DNA of 64,000 nucleotides from Gerris lacustris (lineage: Eukaryota > Arthropoda > Insecta > Hemiptera > Gerridae). Shown piece after piece: positions 34,483-43,098 of the stretch. How positions within the stretch are numbered: position 1 is the first letter of the stretch; each line of letters starts with the position of its first letter. Made by a program: the position numbers and the translations under genes. Under the pieces are notes generated by a model. That model made no database searches and was not told the origin of the DNA. It was given only the letters and a program-made list of their open reading frames with translations. The DNA lies in contig OX578276.1 in NCBI GenBank assembly GCA_951217055.1, positions 30,775,505 to 30,839,504 on the forward strand, in the 5' to 3' direction.

Positions 34483-34809
34483 TATAATCATTAGCATTTT
34501 GATATACTTAATTGTTCAATATTCCATATCTTTCAAGCAATATAGTCATTTCTTATAGACTTTGTTCAGCCCTTGGCAATGGCCTACCAGACAGCTTTCT
34601 CAAATTTAGGGGTGGCCAACCCGCGGCCCACCTAGAACATTTTTCTGGCCCGCGAGGTTTATCATACTTTTAAAAAAATATATATTTATTTTATAATGGC
34701 CAAAGTAGTGAAAATCAATGTACTTATTTAAAAAAAAAAAACTTTGATTTTAAAATAATATTCTTGGGAATATTATGACAGATATTGCCTAATAAAAAAT
34801 GAATCATTT

Positions 34810-35560
34810 CAAATAACTGAAAAAATGTTAAATTTGATAAGTTTAAAAGGTACAACAACAGGAGAAGATATCTTCCATGCTGTTGAAAACTGTTTATACA
34901 AAAACAACTTAGATTTGGAACTGCTTTCTGGAATATCAACTGATGGAGCACCTGCTATGATGGGTAAAGAAAAGGGAGCTATAAAATTACTAATTGATAA
35001 AATAGAATCCAATAACAAATCTAGTAACCGCTCCAAAAGAGAGGATTTAATTATAATCCACTGTTTGATTCATCAACAAAATTTATGTGTGAATTTATCA
35101 ACAAAAATTATGTGCCCAAGTATTATCGATAAATCATGTTATGCAAGTACGAGTAGTTATAAAAACAGTGAATTACATTCGATCACATGCACTTCCACGT
35201 CGACAATTTAAGGAGTTTCTGAAAGAATTAAATTCCGAATTGACGTTATATACTTCAGTCAAGTAAGATAGTTAAGTCGTGGGACGTGGAAAATGTTTAA
35301 AGCGCATTTATCAGTTACGGGAAGAAATTGACTTGTTTATGAATGACAGAGACCTCTACCAGAATTAAGAAATGATGAGTGGTTATTGGATTTATGCTTT
35401 TTAGTGGATATTATCGAAAATCTCAACCAATTAAATATATCATTGCAAGGAAAAAATAACCTTATAATCGATACATTTAATCATATCAAAGCATTTCAGA
35501 AGAAATTGTTGGTATTTGAATCGTATTGAAAAGTAATAACGCTCATCACTTTTCATTGTT
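34810..35560 (+). pseudogene. hAT transposase remnant (GTF2IRD2/ZBED-like group)
   Basis: The frame from about 34825 reads SLKGTTTGEDIFHAV, LLSGISTDGAPAMMG and KGAIKLLIDKI, then IIHCLIHQQNLC. STDGAPAM and the HC-IHQ(E)-LC motif are typical of the catalytic core of hAT transposases related to vertebrate GTF2IRD2/ZBED-type genes. After 35110 the homologous sequence continues in another frame (VIKTVNYIRSHALPRRQF, about 35147-35210), and later pieces contain stops. At least one frameshift and several stops are present, so no active enzyme is expected. Confidence 0.75.
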
Positions 35561-35639
35561 GATAGAACAATGAAAAGTGGTAGTGGTGGAAAGTGAAAGA
35601 ACAATGGAAAGTGGAAACAAAAATAGATGTTTATAACAC

Positions 35640-35805
35640 TTAGGCTAGGCGCACACTGGGGGCAAAAGTTTGGGGGCTGTCTGCCCCGATACAAAAGATT
35701 GTTGCCAGCGACAAAAATGTCGCCGTCCAATATTTTTTTTGCACCGGGAGACAGCCAACGCAGACAGCCCCCAGACTGTTTTCCGCCAGTGTGCGCCTAG
35801 CCTAA
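35640..35805. mobile_element. Palindromic MITE nested in the hAT element
   Basis: 166 bp with inverted ends TTAGGCTAGGCGCACACTGG and its complement, plus an inner GGGGGCTGTCTG/CAGACAGCCCCC pair. It lies after the recognisable transposase remnant. GC content is well above the surroundings. Confidence 0.8.
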
Positions 35806-36295
35806 CGCATTGAATAGTTTTTTCGAAAATGAAATTGACCAAACACAATATACGCTCAAACATAACGGACGCTAACCTGCAACACCAATTACGATGTGGA
35901 AATACCCAAATTGAGATCGATTTGCAAAAGCTAAGTGTAAGTGTGGAGAAAAAAATATCGCACTAGTAAAATAAATATTTTTTAATGGTTTCATTTTTTT
36001 AGGGTTTCGTTGTTTATATTTATACATTTTTTATATTTTATTTTTTGTGTTAATATATTTCTTTACAATTGCGTTTAGTATCATTATTATTATATTACCT
36101 ATGTTTATATGTAAGGATAATAGTAAACACAATAATAATGACTCATTATATGTTTTAATTTTTCACTCCAAAAAAATCTCTATAGTGGGTTGAAATCAAA
36201 TATGGGAATATATAATTTTATATGCAGCCTGCGGAATTATGATGCAACCGAAGTGGCCCGCAAGATCATTTGGGTTGGCCATCCCTGCTCTAATT

Positions 36296-36626
36296 AATGA
36301 GCCTGATACAGCTCATGGATTACCTCCACCATCAGCTTTATTGTGACGCCAGATTAGCAACCCATTAACCTGACAATCCACCTTACTTAACACCCAAGAA
36401 CCCCATCACTTGCAAGAGAGTAGATACCATACCCAAAGAAGTCTACATTTACAACAAACACATTAGCGTAATTTAAACCAAATTAAAACTGTATAATTTT
36501 AACACTGATGTACTTCACTCTTTCTCAATGGATATAGTTATACAAGGTACAAATCTGTAGCATTTCTACCCTCTGGGAGGTTGTAATTAAGAATTTTTAC
36601 TCAGCATAAACTCTAAATATGAATGG
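36296..36626. other. No gene seen
   Basis: No coding, RNA or repeat feature could be supported in this interval. Confidence 0.4.
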
Positions 36627-37341
36627 TATATGAGGAGCCTAGTATCAAAGACGGACATTCGACATTTTTTCCGAATTTCAGTTATCGATTGTTTCTTATA
36701 GATTTTTGGCTGCTGCATCAGATTCTGCTATCCATTTGCATCAAAAACGACCAGAAAAGGGGTAAAAATGCAATAATATTTGTAGTTTTGTTTCAAATAC
36801 GGACAAGTCAACACACGTTTTGCTTCAAAAGAGGACATAACCAAAACAGCCAATCAGGAGGCTGCATTTTACAAACTCGTTCCTATGATGCACTGCGGGC
36901 TTTAGCATCTGAATACCTACTCCTACCCTTTTGTCATTCATGTTTAGAAAAATGATACCCCGAGGGGAAATCGAGAAATCAATTTTAGCTCTAAATTTGG
37001 GGGCACTACCCCCTAAGAACTCTGAAAAACGTGAAAAAAAAAATTATTTATCCAATATTATTATTCTAACCATTATTTTCAACGTCAATTTGCTTCAAAA
37101 ACGGACAAAACCTTGTTTTTGTCTCAAAAGCGGACAACTCCACTTTTTAACTCCATTTAGCAGCTAAAATATCAAAGAAATTCACGTTTTAAGTACTTCT
37201 AACTAATTTTGAGTCTATTAAGAATCTACAGAAAAAAATCATTGGTCTAGCACCTGTAGAATTTGAGCTACAGTATTTCGGCTCTCCTGTAAAATTTTGA
37301 AATGTGCTCTTGTCCGTCTTTGATACTAAGCTCCTCATATA
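36627..37341. mobile_element. TIR element, GAGGAGCCTAGTATC family, copy 1
   Basis: Ends TATGAGGAGCCTAGTATC (from about 36629) and GATACTAAGCTCCTCATA (to about 37339), followed inward by AAAGACGGACA and its complement. TA on both sides fits a TA target. The interior includes a family Q-like stretch (about 36945-37045). A second copy is at 53522-54130. Confidence 0.8.
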
Positions 37342-37562
37342 TGAACTGTGCATATAAAATGGAGATATTGCTTTTAATGCAAATCAAATTCTTATGATTA
37401 AAGTTAAAGCACAGGCACTCTATTAGTGTGTATCATAATGTCTTAACTCCCAACCCTCTTTTAACTTATTAGTTCAGGGTATATATCTTCATTTACTACT
37501 ATACGTTTCCATTACTACTAACTTGATTTAAACTACTTTGCTTCATTTACTACTATACATTT

Positions 37563-38003
37563 CCATGATGTTTAAATATGGGTTGAATACAGTTTTTGGA
37601 TCCAAAGTGTCCATGGAAACCTAGATTCAATACGGATTGAATATGATCCCATTCCTGATACGATACACTAAATTCTGGGATCGTATCTGGATTGAGTTGC
37701 ATGGAAACACCTAATCTCGATCCTGTCGTGACATGTGTAGAGCGAAGGCGTGAGCGCACCTAGCGTATTTCTGTAGAAACTATAGTCAAATCTGTCAAAA
37801 TACGCAATAAAAAACATGGTTATAAATGTTATAAAAGGAGAAGGTTACAAAATTATTGATAACCTTTACCTAAAGTAACCAAGAAAAAGTTTTACTATTT
37901 ATTATTTTATTATTTTGTATGGAATACGGATTCAATACTACTCTTGGAAACACCTAGCTTGTTAAATCCCAAATCAGGATTCAACCCGTATTTAAACACA
38001 TGG
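37563..38003. mobile_element. MITE with 24-bp inverted ends
   Basis: CCATGATGTTTAAATATGGG (from 37563) and its near-complement ending at 38003 (one base shorter, two mismatches). The CATGGAAAC/CTTGGAAACACCTA block also recurs inside. No coding capacity. Confidence 0.7.
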
Positions 38004-38619
38004 ACAAGTAGTAATTATTATAAATATGTATGTAAATCAAAACAAAACAGTTATTAACCAAACTTAAGATTCCATAGGTTGTGGACTAATAGAAAACCTG
38101 CTAGTGGACTGCGCAAAAGGATTGTAAGCTAAACTATAGAATACCGGTATCGGTACCCTTCAAGTAATGTTCATTTGTCCAAAAGTTATTTAGACAAAGG
38201 AATATTATCTATCCAGTGTTTAGAAGTAATAATAACCCTTAGTCTAATAATAGATATCAGGCAGGGGTACCGTAATTAATAGTTTAACCGGAATGACAAA
38301 CATTGATCTCATTTAGATTTCCAAAGAAAAAAAATCAGAATACCAAAAAATAAAAACAGTTACAAAGCAATAAAGGACTGACATTTCAATAAGAAGCTAA
38401 ATTTAAAGCTTAAAGTACTTACTTTATATCCTAAAATTAGGAGTTTAATACCCAATCACCTAAAATTTAATAATAGATTAATAATGTAAGTGTACAGCTT
38501 TTAATTTGAATAGAAAAAACTTTTTAATAAAATAAAATATAACAATGGAGAAGGTAAAAAAAGATAATAATCAAAACAATGATTAAAAACCCGGTTTCAC
38601 TCGTATTAAAAAAATATGT
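38004..38619. other. No gene; fragment of a TTTAGACAAAGGAATA repeat
   Basis: The 15-bp phrase TTTAGACAAAGGAATA near 38188 resembles the hairpin cluster at 59828-60030. A possible minus-strand donor (AAAGTAAGTAC) lies near 38420, but no exon frame supports it. Confidence 0.35.
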
Positions 38620-39185
38620 AACACGGGTTTAGAGAGATATATATTTTTATGCTATTATTGCGTTTTTTTTCATTTTACCCCTCTCTCATATGAAAATATG
38701 ACAAAATTGTACATAACAATTACTGTACTCTTAAAGAGCATTCCAATGACATGCATCTTGAAGGGTACATACTATTTTGTCTTTTGTACCCCGTACCCCT
38801 GTGTACCAAATTATTTTTAACACCCATCACCCATCCAAATTCTAAAACAAAATTTTCGTATATTATCATTTTTATCATAAGCCGATAATACGTAGATTTC
38901 TTTTAAAAATGGCTCGTTAAATCATGGTGCATAACTGGTCTTTTTTCATAAATTACCGATTTTCCCGATATTTCAACTCCCATTTCCGTGAAAACCATAT
39001 GACGTACAAAAAAATGTTATAGACATAAATTGAAGGTTATTTTCTCATCTATATTTTACTAATGGACCACTTTTTGCGTGAATAGATTGCTTTAAGTTAT
39101 AAGTGGAAAACAAAAAAAAAAAAACAAAAAAAAAAAAAAAAAAAAAATGTTTTTGACGATTTCTCATATTTGCGGGGGGAAATTT
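38620..39185 (-). repeat. Dispersed repeat R, second copy, joined to a gypsy remnant
   Basis: Same family as 22165-22470 and 54617-55620, in inverted orientation: CATGCATCTTGAAGGGTAC, TTTTGTACCCCGTACCCC, the GGTGCATAACTGGTC relative, and the arm end TTCTCATATTTGCGGGG. At about 39180 it passes directly into integrase coding sequence. Confidence 0.75.
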
Positions 39186-40527
39186 TGCCATATGGGAGCT
39201 TCTAAAATGAAGGCCAAAGCAAGAGAGTTATTTTATTGGCCAGGCATGACAAATGACATAAAAAATTATGTTAGTCAGTGTTCCATATGTCAAATACATA
39301 AAAAGAGTAATGTAAGGTTGCCCATGATTCCACATGAATTGCCTGAGAGGCCCTGGGAGAAACTTGGTCTAGATATCTGCACATTCAATGGCAGAGATTA
39401 CCTAGTCTTAAAGTACTATTTTTCAAAATGGCTTGAGGTAATTTTACTCTCTAATAAAACAGCCTCTCAGGTGATTAATGTTCTGAAAACTGTTTTTGCC
39501 ACTCACGGATATCCCAGCATAATTATGAGTGATAATGTACCATTTTCCTCAAATGAATTTAAACATTTTTTAGCTGAGTCTAATGTGGAAGCAGTAACGT
39601 CCAGTCCTAACTACCCGAGAAGTAATGGGACGGCAAAGAGAGCTGTGGGAGTGGCCAAACAGTTCTTAAAAAAATGTTATGAACAAAATGGAGAGTTTTC
39701 AGATTATCTTTTATCTTGTAGAAATGCTGTTATTCCTGATATCGGGTTGTCCCCAGCTCAGCTTCTTTTTTCAAGGAGATTAAAAGATAAATTACCTGTT
39801 AGGGCTGTATTACTGGCTCCCACATTAAATGATGTAAAAAACACAAGAGCCATGTTTGAAAAAAATGCACAACGGCAAAAACACTATTATGATAGGGGTA
39901 CAAAGGAATTGAGAAATATTAGTGAAGGGGAACCGATATTAGCCAGAAAAGGGAAAAATGGGAAAAAGGGAGAGTGAAGTCTAAATGGGATTCTCCGAGA
40001 TCTTACTTAATTTAAATCAAATTATAATTATTATTAACTACGGGAAACAGACAGAGAAAATTACACTCCAGCGCCGGGATTTGAACCACAGGCCTCTATA
40101 TTCAATTCAGGTTCAAATCCCGGCGCTGGAGTGTAATTTTCTCGGTCTGTTTCCCGTAGTTAATAATAATTATAATTTGATTTAAATTAAAATTTAATCT
40201 TTCTGTAGTATGAATACTACCAAAATGGTAAAATATGATCTTACTTAATTGAAACTGATGATGGTCAAATATTGAGGAGAAACAGATAACATATTGTTGC
40301 TCTTGATAATGGTCAAAGTGGTGCTGGTGATAATGTGACTGATAATCCTTCTAGTGTCGGTGATAGTGAGCAACACCAAAAGATGGAAGAGAGCAATAGC
40401 TCTGGTGACAAAAATCAGGAAATGGAAGAGAGTAGTAGCACCAACAACAGCACTGCCAAAGATCATTATTATTTAAGACATAGAGAACTTATAAAAAAAC
40501 CAAATTATATTTTTATAAAAAATAAAT
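39186..40527 (+). pseudogene. Ty3/gypsy integrase remnant
   Basis: A 5'-truncated pol end. The open part (to 39976) shows the integrase zinc-finger remainder (KAKARELFYWPGM, CSICQIHKK) and core: Asp in GLDICTF, Asp in IIMSDNVPF, but Lys in place of the catalytic Glu (SNGTAKRAVG instead of NG-x-x-ERAV). A frameshift near 39950 and a 224-bp insertion at 40013-40236 follow. Beyond it the tail continues (IETDDGQILRRNR) with an in-frame stop and ends at 40527 after a serine-rich stretch. It is distinct from the young element at 17 kb, being closer to K02A2.6-type pol sequences. Confidence 0.8.
39999..40250. mobile_element. Palindromic insertion with 14-bp target duplication
   Basis: The insert 40013-40236 interrupts the integrase tail and is flanked by the exact direct repeat GATCTTACTTAATT (39999-40012 and 40237-40250). 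Its first about 180 bp form a near-perfect hairpin: arms from AATTTAAATCAAATTATAA to CCAGCGCCGGGATTTGAACC and back, around about 25 bases. The right arm contains GGTTCAAATCC, a tRNA T-arm/B-box. Removing the insert and one repeat restores the integrase reading (SPRSYLIETDD), which proves the boundaries. Confidence 0.85.
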
Positions 40528-40549
40528 AAAATAAAAACCTAAAATAGGA

Positions 40550-40727
40550 ATGATGTAAAGGATATCCGCTTAAGAGTGGTGATGAAAATAAAAACATTGA
40601 CATAGTCAAGTTCGACCATGTGCATGTGATTTGTGATTTTTGTGAGATGATTAGTTTTTTGAATTGTATTTTCTTGATGTTTAATAAACAGATTGTTCGT
40701 AATGCGTGTTTATTGTTTATCTATCAA
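40550..40727 (+). repeat. Probable LTR of the gypsy remnant
   Basis: This stretch after the pol tail begins TGATGTAAAGGATATCC, ends TTTATCTATCA and contains AATAAA at 40683-40688, as an LTR would. No second copy is in the window to confirm it. It abuts the intron side of peptide-gene copy A. Confidence 0.45.
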
Positions 40728-40743
40728 GACCCAATGAACTTAC

Positions 40744-40842
40744 AACTTTTTCTAAAGTTTCTCTGCAACTATCTGTAGATTGTATCTGCGACAACGCGAT
40801 AAGGCTTATTACTAGAATAAAAAAAAAGGAAGTGAACTTCAT
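40744..40842 (-). CDS. Secreted cysteine-rich peptide gene, copy A, exon 1
   Basis: A 99-bp exon starting at the ATG at 40842 and ending at a consensus donor GTAAGT (40743-40738). It encodes 33 residues: a signal peptide (MKFTSFF, then a hydrophobic core of about 12 residues) followed by a short segment with the first framework cysteine six residues before the junction region. It is the paralogue of exons at 42749-42844 and 50609-51505. No exon 2 was found downstream; the intron side holds the gypsy LTR, remnant and repeat R, so the partner exon may be deleted or far away. Promoter elements are intact (see 40870-40906). Expression is not shown. Confidence 0.7.
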
Positions 40843-40869
40843 GTTGATCTAAGGTGTGTTTAACTTGAG

Positions 40870-40906
40870 AACTGATTTGTTATTTTGTCTTGTTACACCT
40901 TATATA
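40870..40906 (-). promoter_or_regulatory. Core promoter of copy A: TATA box and initiator
   Basis: TATATAAG (40906-40899) and TCAGTT (40875-40870) on the minus strand. The initiator A lies 33 nt after the first T of the TATA box, predicting a 31-nt leader. The same spacing occurs in copies B and C. Confidence 0.7.
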
Positions 40907-41350
40907 CTCTAGGCTTAACTATACAGTGTTTAAATCTCTAATGTTCAGTGTCATTAAATTTAATTATATATAGTCATTAGGAAAGATCTCATTTGAAGAA
41001 TAATGACATTATAGAAATAATAAATTAGTCTATCAACCTTGCTCGGTGCGGTTGAACTACCTCTGAACATTATTGATTTTTGTTATCATAAAAGAAAATA
41101 GTCAGGGTATTATAATAATATCCTACACTAGAATGCTATAATCATTTACCTACTAATCTCTTATAATTATCTCTTTTTCATTTGCTCATATTCCCTCCCT
41201 TTTTCTGGATAATAAGATATCTTGAGGCCAGTGTGTTTATTAATCACTCTCAGGCCTTATTTTCCAATATGAAGAGCAGAAAATGCAACTACTTTTCTAC
41301 CCCTCATCTTGGATACTTAACTACTTATGGTTGTTTTAATTGTATTTGTA
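40907..41350 (-). repeat. Upstream block of copy A, duplicated with the gene
   Basis: It aligns with the region upstream of copy B (42909-42965, then 47838-48210 after the LINE) and partly of copy C (51570-51720). Landmarks are CATTAAATTTAATTATATA, AGTCATTA-GGAA, ACCTTGCT, AATAATATCCTACA and GAAAATGCAACTACTTTTCTACCC. So promoter and far-upstream sequence were copied with the exon. Confidence 0.75.
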
Positions 41351-42231
41351 CATCCGGATTGTTGAGTTAAATTGAATACAGCTTTGCTCGGCTTAGTGGG
41401 GGCACTGCCGTGCCCCCAGATAGAGTCTGGTCTTAATCTTTAACAGTTAAGATGTATAATGTAGGTATATTAGGACGTGTTTCCAGTCAAGGGTCACGCA
41501 GTGTTTGTTTCATTTGCTCGTCGCCATTTAACCTCCACCTTCCTCTTCATATCAGTTGGCCCTATAGGCAGTGTAAAAGGCAGGTGTGCGTTTTGTCCGT
41601 CTCAACTAGCAGCTCAGACATTGCCAGCCTTGAACTCTGGACTGTGACGGGAAAACTGCTACCTTTACAAGGGACTAGACAGATGAAGGAAAAAGTGGAA
41701 GAGCGATATCATTCTAAAGAAACTGCCAAGGTAACCCTAAAAGTGGAAAATAAAAATAGTTAGGCCAATACTTAAAGGATAGGGAATTGTACATGAGACA
41801 GGAGCAGGAGATGTAAGAAGATAGACACAAGTTGTACTTAGCTGGTTAGACATTCTGGGACTCTCGTTACGTCACAGCTCTCCCCCATTCTTCTACCGCT
41901 ACCCCCCTCCCCAAACCCTATTTGGCCATCCTCTGTACACCGTCCTTGAGTTAATACTTCCTGTCCACAACTAAGCTTGTTTCATTACTGAACTAATATA
42001 AAAATTGCAGATTTTAGAAACCTGTTACATAAAAATGAGTTGCATTTTTTTGTAAAAAAAAAAAAAAAAAAAACTAAGAGAAAAATTTATAAAAATAATA
42101 TACATGAAACAAAAACAAAAAAATAAAAGAAAAATCCGGCGGTAGTATTATTTTTTTTCTTCTTTTTTTTGCTATATGGGATCTGGGAGAGGCAAGTGCC
42201 ATCTGTGACCACCCCTGAATACGCCGCTGTA
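41351..42231. other. Unassigned sequence ending in a transposon terminus
   Basis: The right edge, read on the minus strand from 42229, is CAGCGGCGTATTCAGGGGTG, similar in layout to the CAGTGGCGTA terminus at 21346, with TA between it and the peptide exon. A hairpin GGGGGCAC-TGCC-GTGCCCCC lies at 41398-41417. The plus-strand frame at 41452-41763 shows no domain and is not called. The whole block is probably a mobile element whose other end I could not fix. Confidence 0.4.
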
Positions 42232-42284
42232 CCATATTGATTAGAACAAAAATACTCAGGACAGCAATCTGACGTTGTTTTGCA
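42232..42284 (-). pseudogene. Secreted cysteine-rich peptide gene, copy B, exon 2 (truncated)
   Basis: Exon 2 begins at 42284 after the acceptor TTTATTTATTTCAG. It joins exon 1 in phase 0, after a 464-bp intron. Its first codon is Cys; the exon has Cys-x5-Cys-Cys-x4-Cys. Together with the exon 1 cysteine six residues earlier this gives C-x6-C-x5-CC-x4-C, the first five positions of an inhibitor-cystine-knot framework. At 42231 the similarity to copy C stops and a transposon terminus begins, so the last cysteines are missing. Read on through the element the frame stays open for some codons without a cysteine framework. Confidence 0.65.
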
Positions 42285-42748
42285 CTGAAATAAATAAAAT
42301 ATAAGATATCAATTAGTGTAAATAAAATTATCTTTTAATATAGTGTAGGGGAAAGGGAGGTTACTTTTACTTTATCTTGGACTGTTTTGAACCACGGACT
42401 CTTGCCCCGAGTACAATTATAGGAAGAAAGACATTTACATTCAGTGTTACTACTTGTTACTATGGGTTGTTGCAACAATATTGCAACAGCCTTTCTGTCA
42501 TCACTAGCTATTATATAGTTTCATCAGTAATAAGAAAGTTTTGCTTCTCCAAGGTAGGGTACCTCTGCTAAATTAAAAATGTGGAGCATGAGCTACTGAA
42601 ACGAATTCAATGAAATTTTCTTCAAATATGATCTATAGAGTGAAAATTTTAGATAAAAATAAAATATTGTGCATCAAAATTTATGGTTGCTTTCGTCTAA
42701 ATACTATTTAAATAATGAAATTAAATATAATGCCTCATTGTTACTTAC

Positions 42749-42844
42749 TTTTCCTGAAGCACCACTGCAACTATCTACAGATTGTATCTGAAAAATAGCT
42801 ATAAGGCTTATCACTAGAATTAAAAAAAAGGAAGAGAACTTCAT
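42749..42844 (-). CDS. Secreted cysteine-rich peptide gene, copy B, exon 1
   Basis: A 96-bp exon from the ATG at 42844 to the donor GTAAGT (42748-42743). Its 32 residues begin MKFSSFF, followed by a long hydrophobic core and a Ser/Asp-rich region before the first framework cysteine: a classic signal peptide, so the product would be secreted. It has no stop or indel. The gene as a whole is probably inactive because its exon 2 is cut by a transposon end. Known short insect cystine-knot peptides include venom and haemolymph peptides; which role this family has cannot be told from sequence. Confidence 0.72.
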
Positions 42845-42871
42845 GTTGATCTAAGATGTGTTTAACTTGGG

Positions 42872-42908
42872 AACTGACTTGTTGTTTTGTCTTGTTACAC
42901 CTTATATA
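42872..42908 (-). promoter_or_regulatory. Core promoter of copy B: TATA box and initiator
   Basis: TATATAAG (42908-42901) and TCAGTT (42877-42872), again 33 nt from the first T to the initiator A, and 31 nt from there to the ATG. The 57 bp above it are duplicated from the same ancestor as copy A, and the LINE has inserted just upstream at 42966. Confidence 0.7.
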
Positions 42909-43098
42909 CTCAAGGCTAAATTATAAAGTGTTTAATGCTCAATGTCATTAAATTTAATTATATAGAATAGAATAGAATAGAAAAATATTTGTATTTAAAG
43001 CAAATAAGCCTTATACAAAGGGGTGTAGCCAAATTACATCAAATGATAAATAACTAAGAAATAATAAAGAGCATTAACGACAAAAATTGGATTAACAA

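Larger units (their letters stand above)
34599..36295 (+). mobile_element. Decayed hAT transposon
   Basis: The termini TAGGGGTGGCCAACCCGCGG (from 34607) and CAGGGATGGCCAACCC (complement, ending 36287) are inverted repeats. They are flanked by 8-bp direct repeats CTCAAATT (34599-34606) and CTCTAATT (36288-36295) with one mismatch. An 8-bp duplication is the hAT signature. It carries a broken transposase and a nested palindromic MITE at 35640-35805. Confidence 0.82.

Noticed and set aside
38410..38460. Minus-strand splice donor AAAGTAAGTAC as an upstream exon of the gene at 31.5 kb
   Set aside because: The only frame into the donor is closed within about a dozen codons, and the 6.7-kb intron would be pure speculation.
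41452..41763. 103-codon plus-strand frame
   Set aside because: No domain, no splice context, and it lies in an interval that seems to be part of a mobile element.
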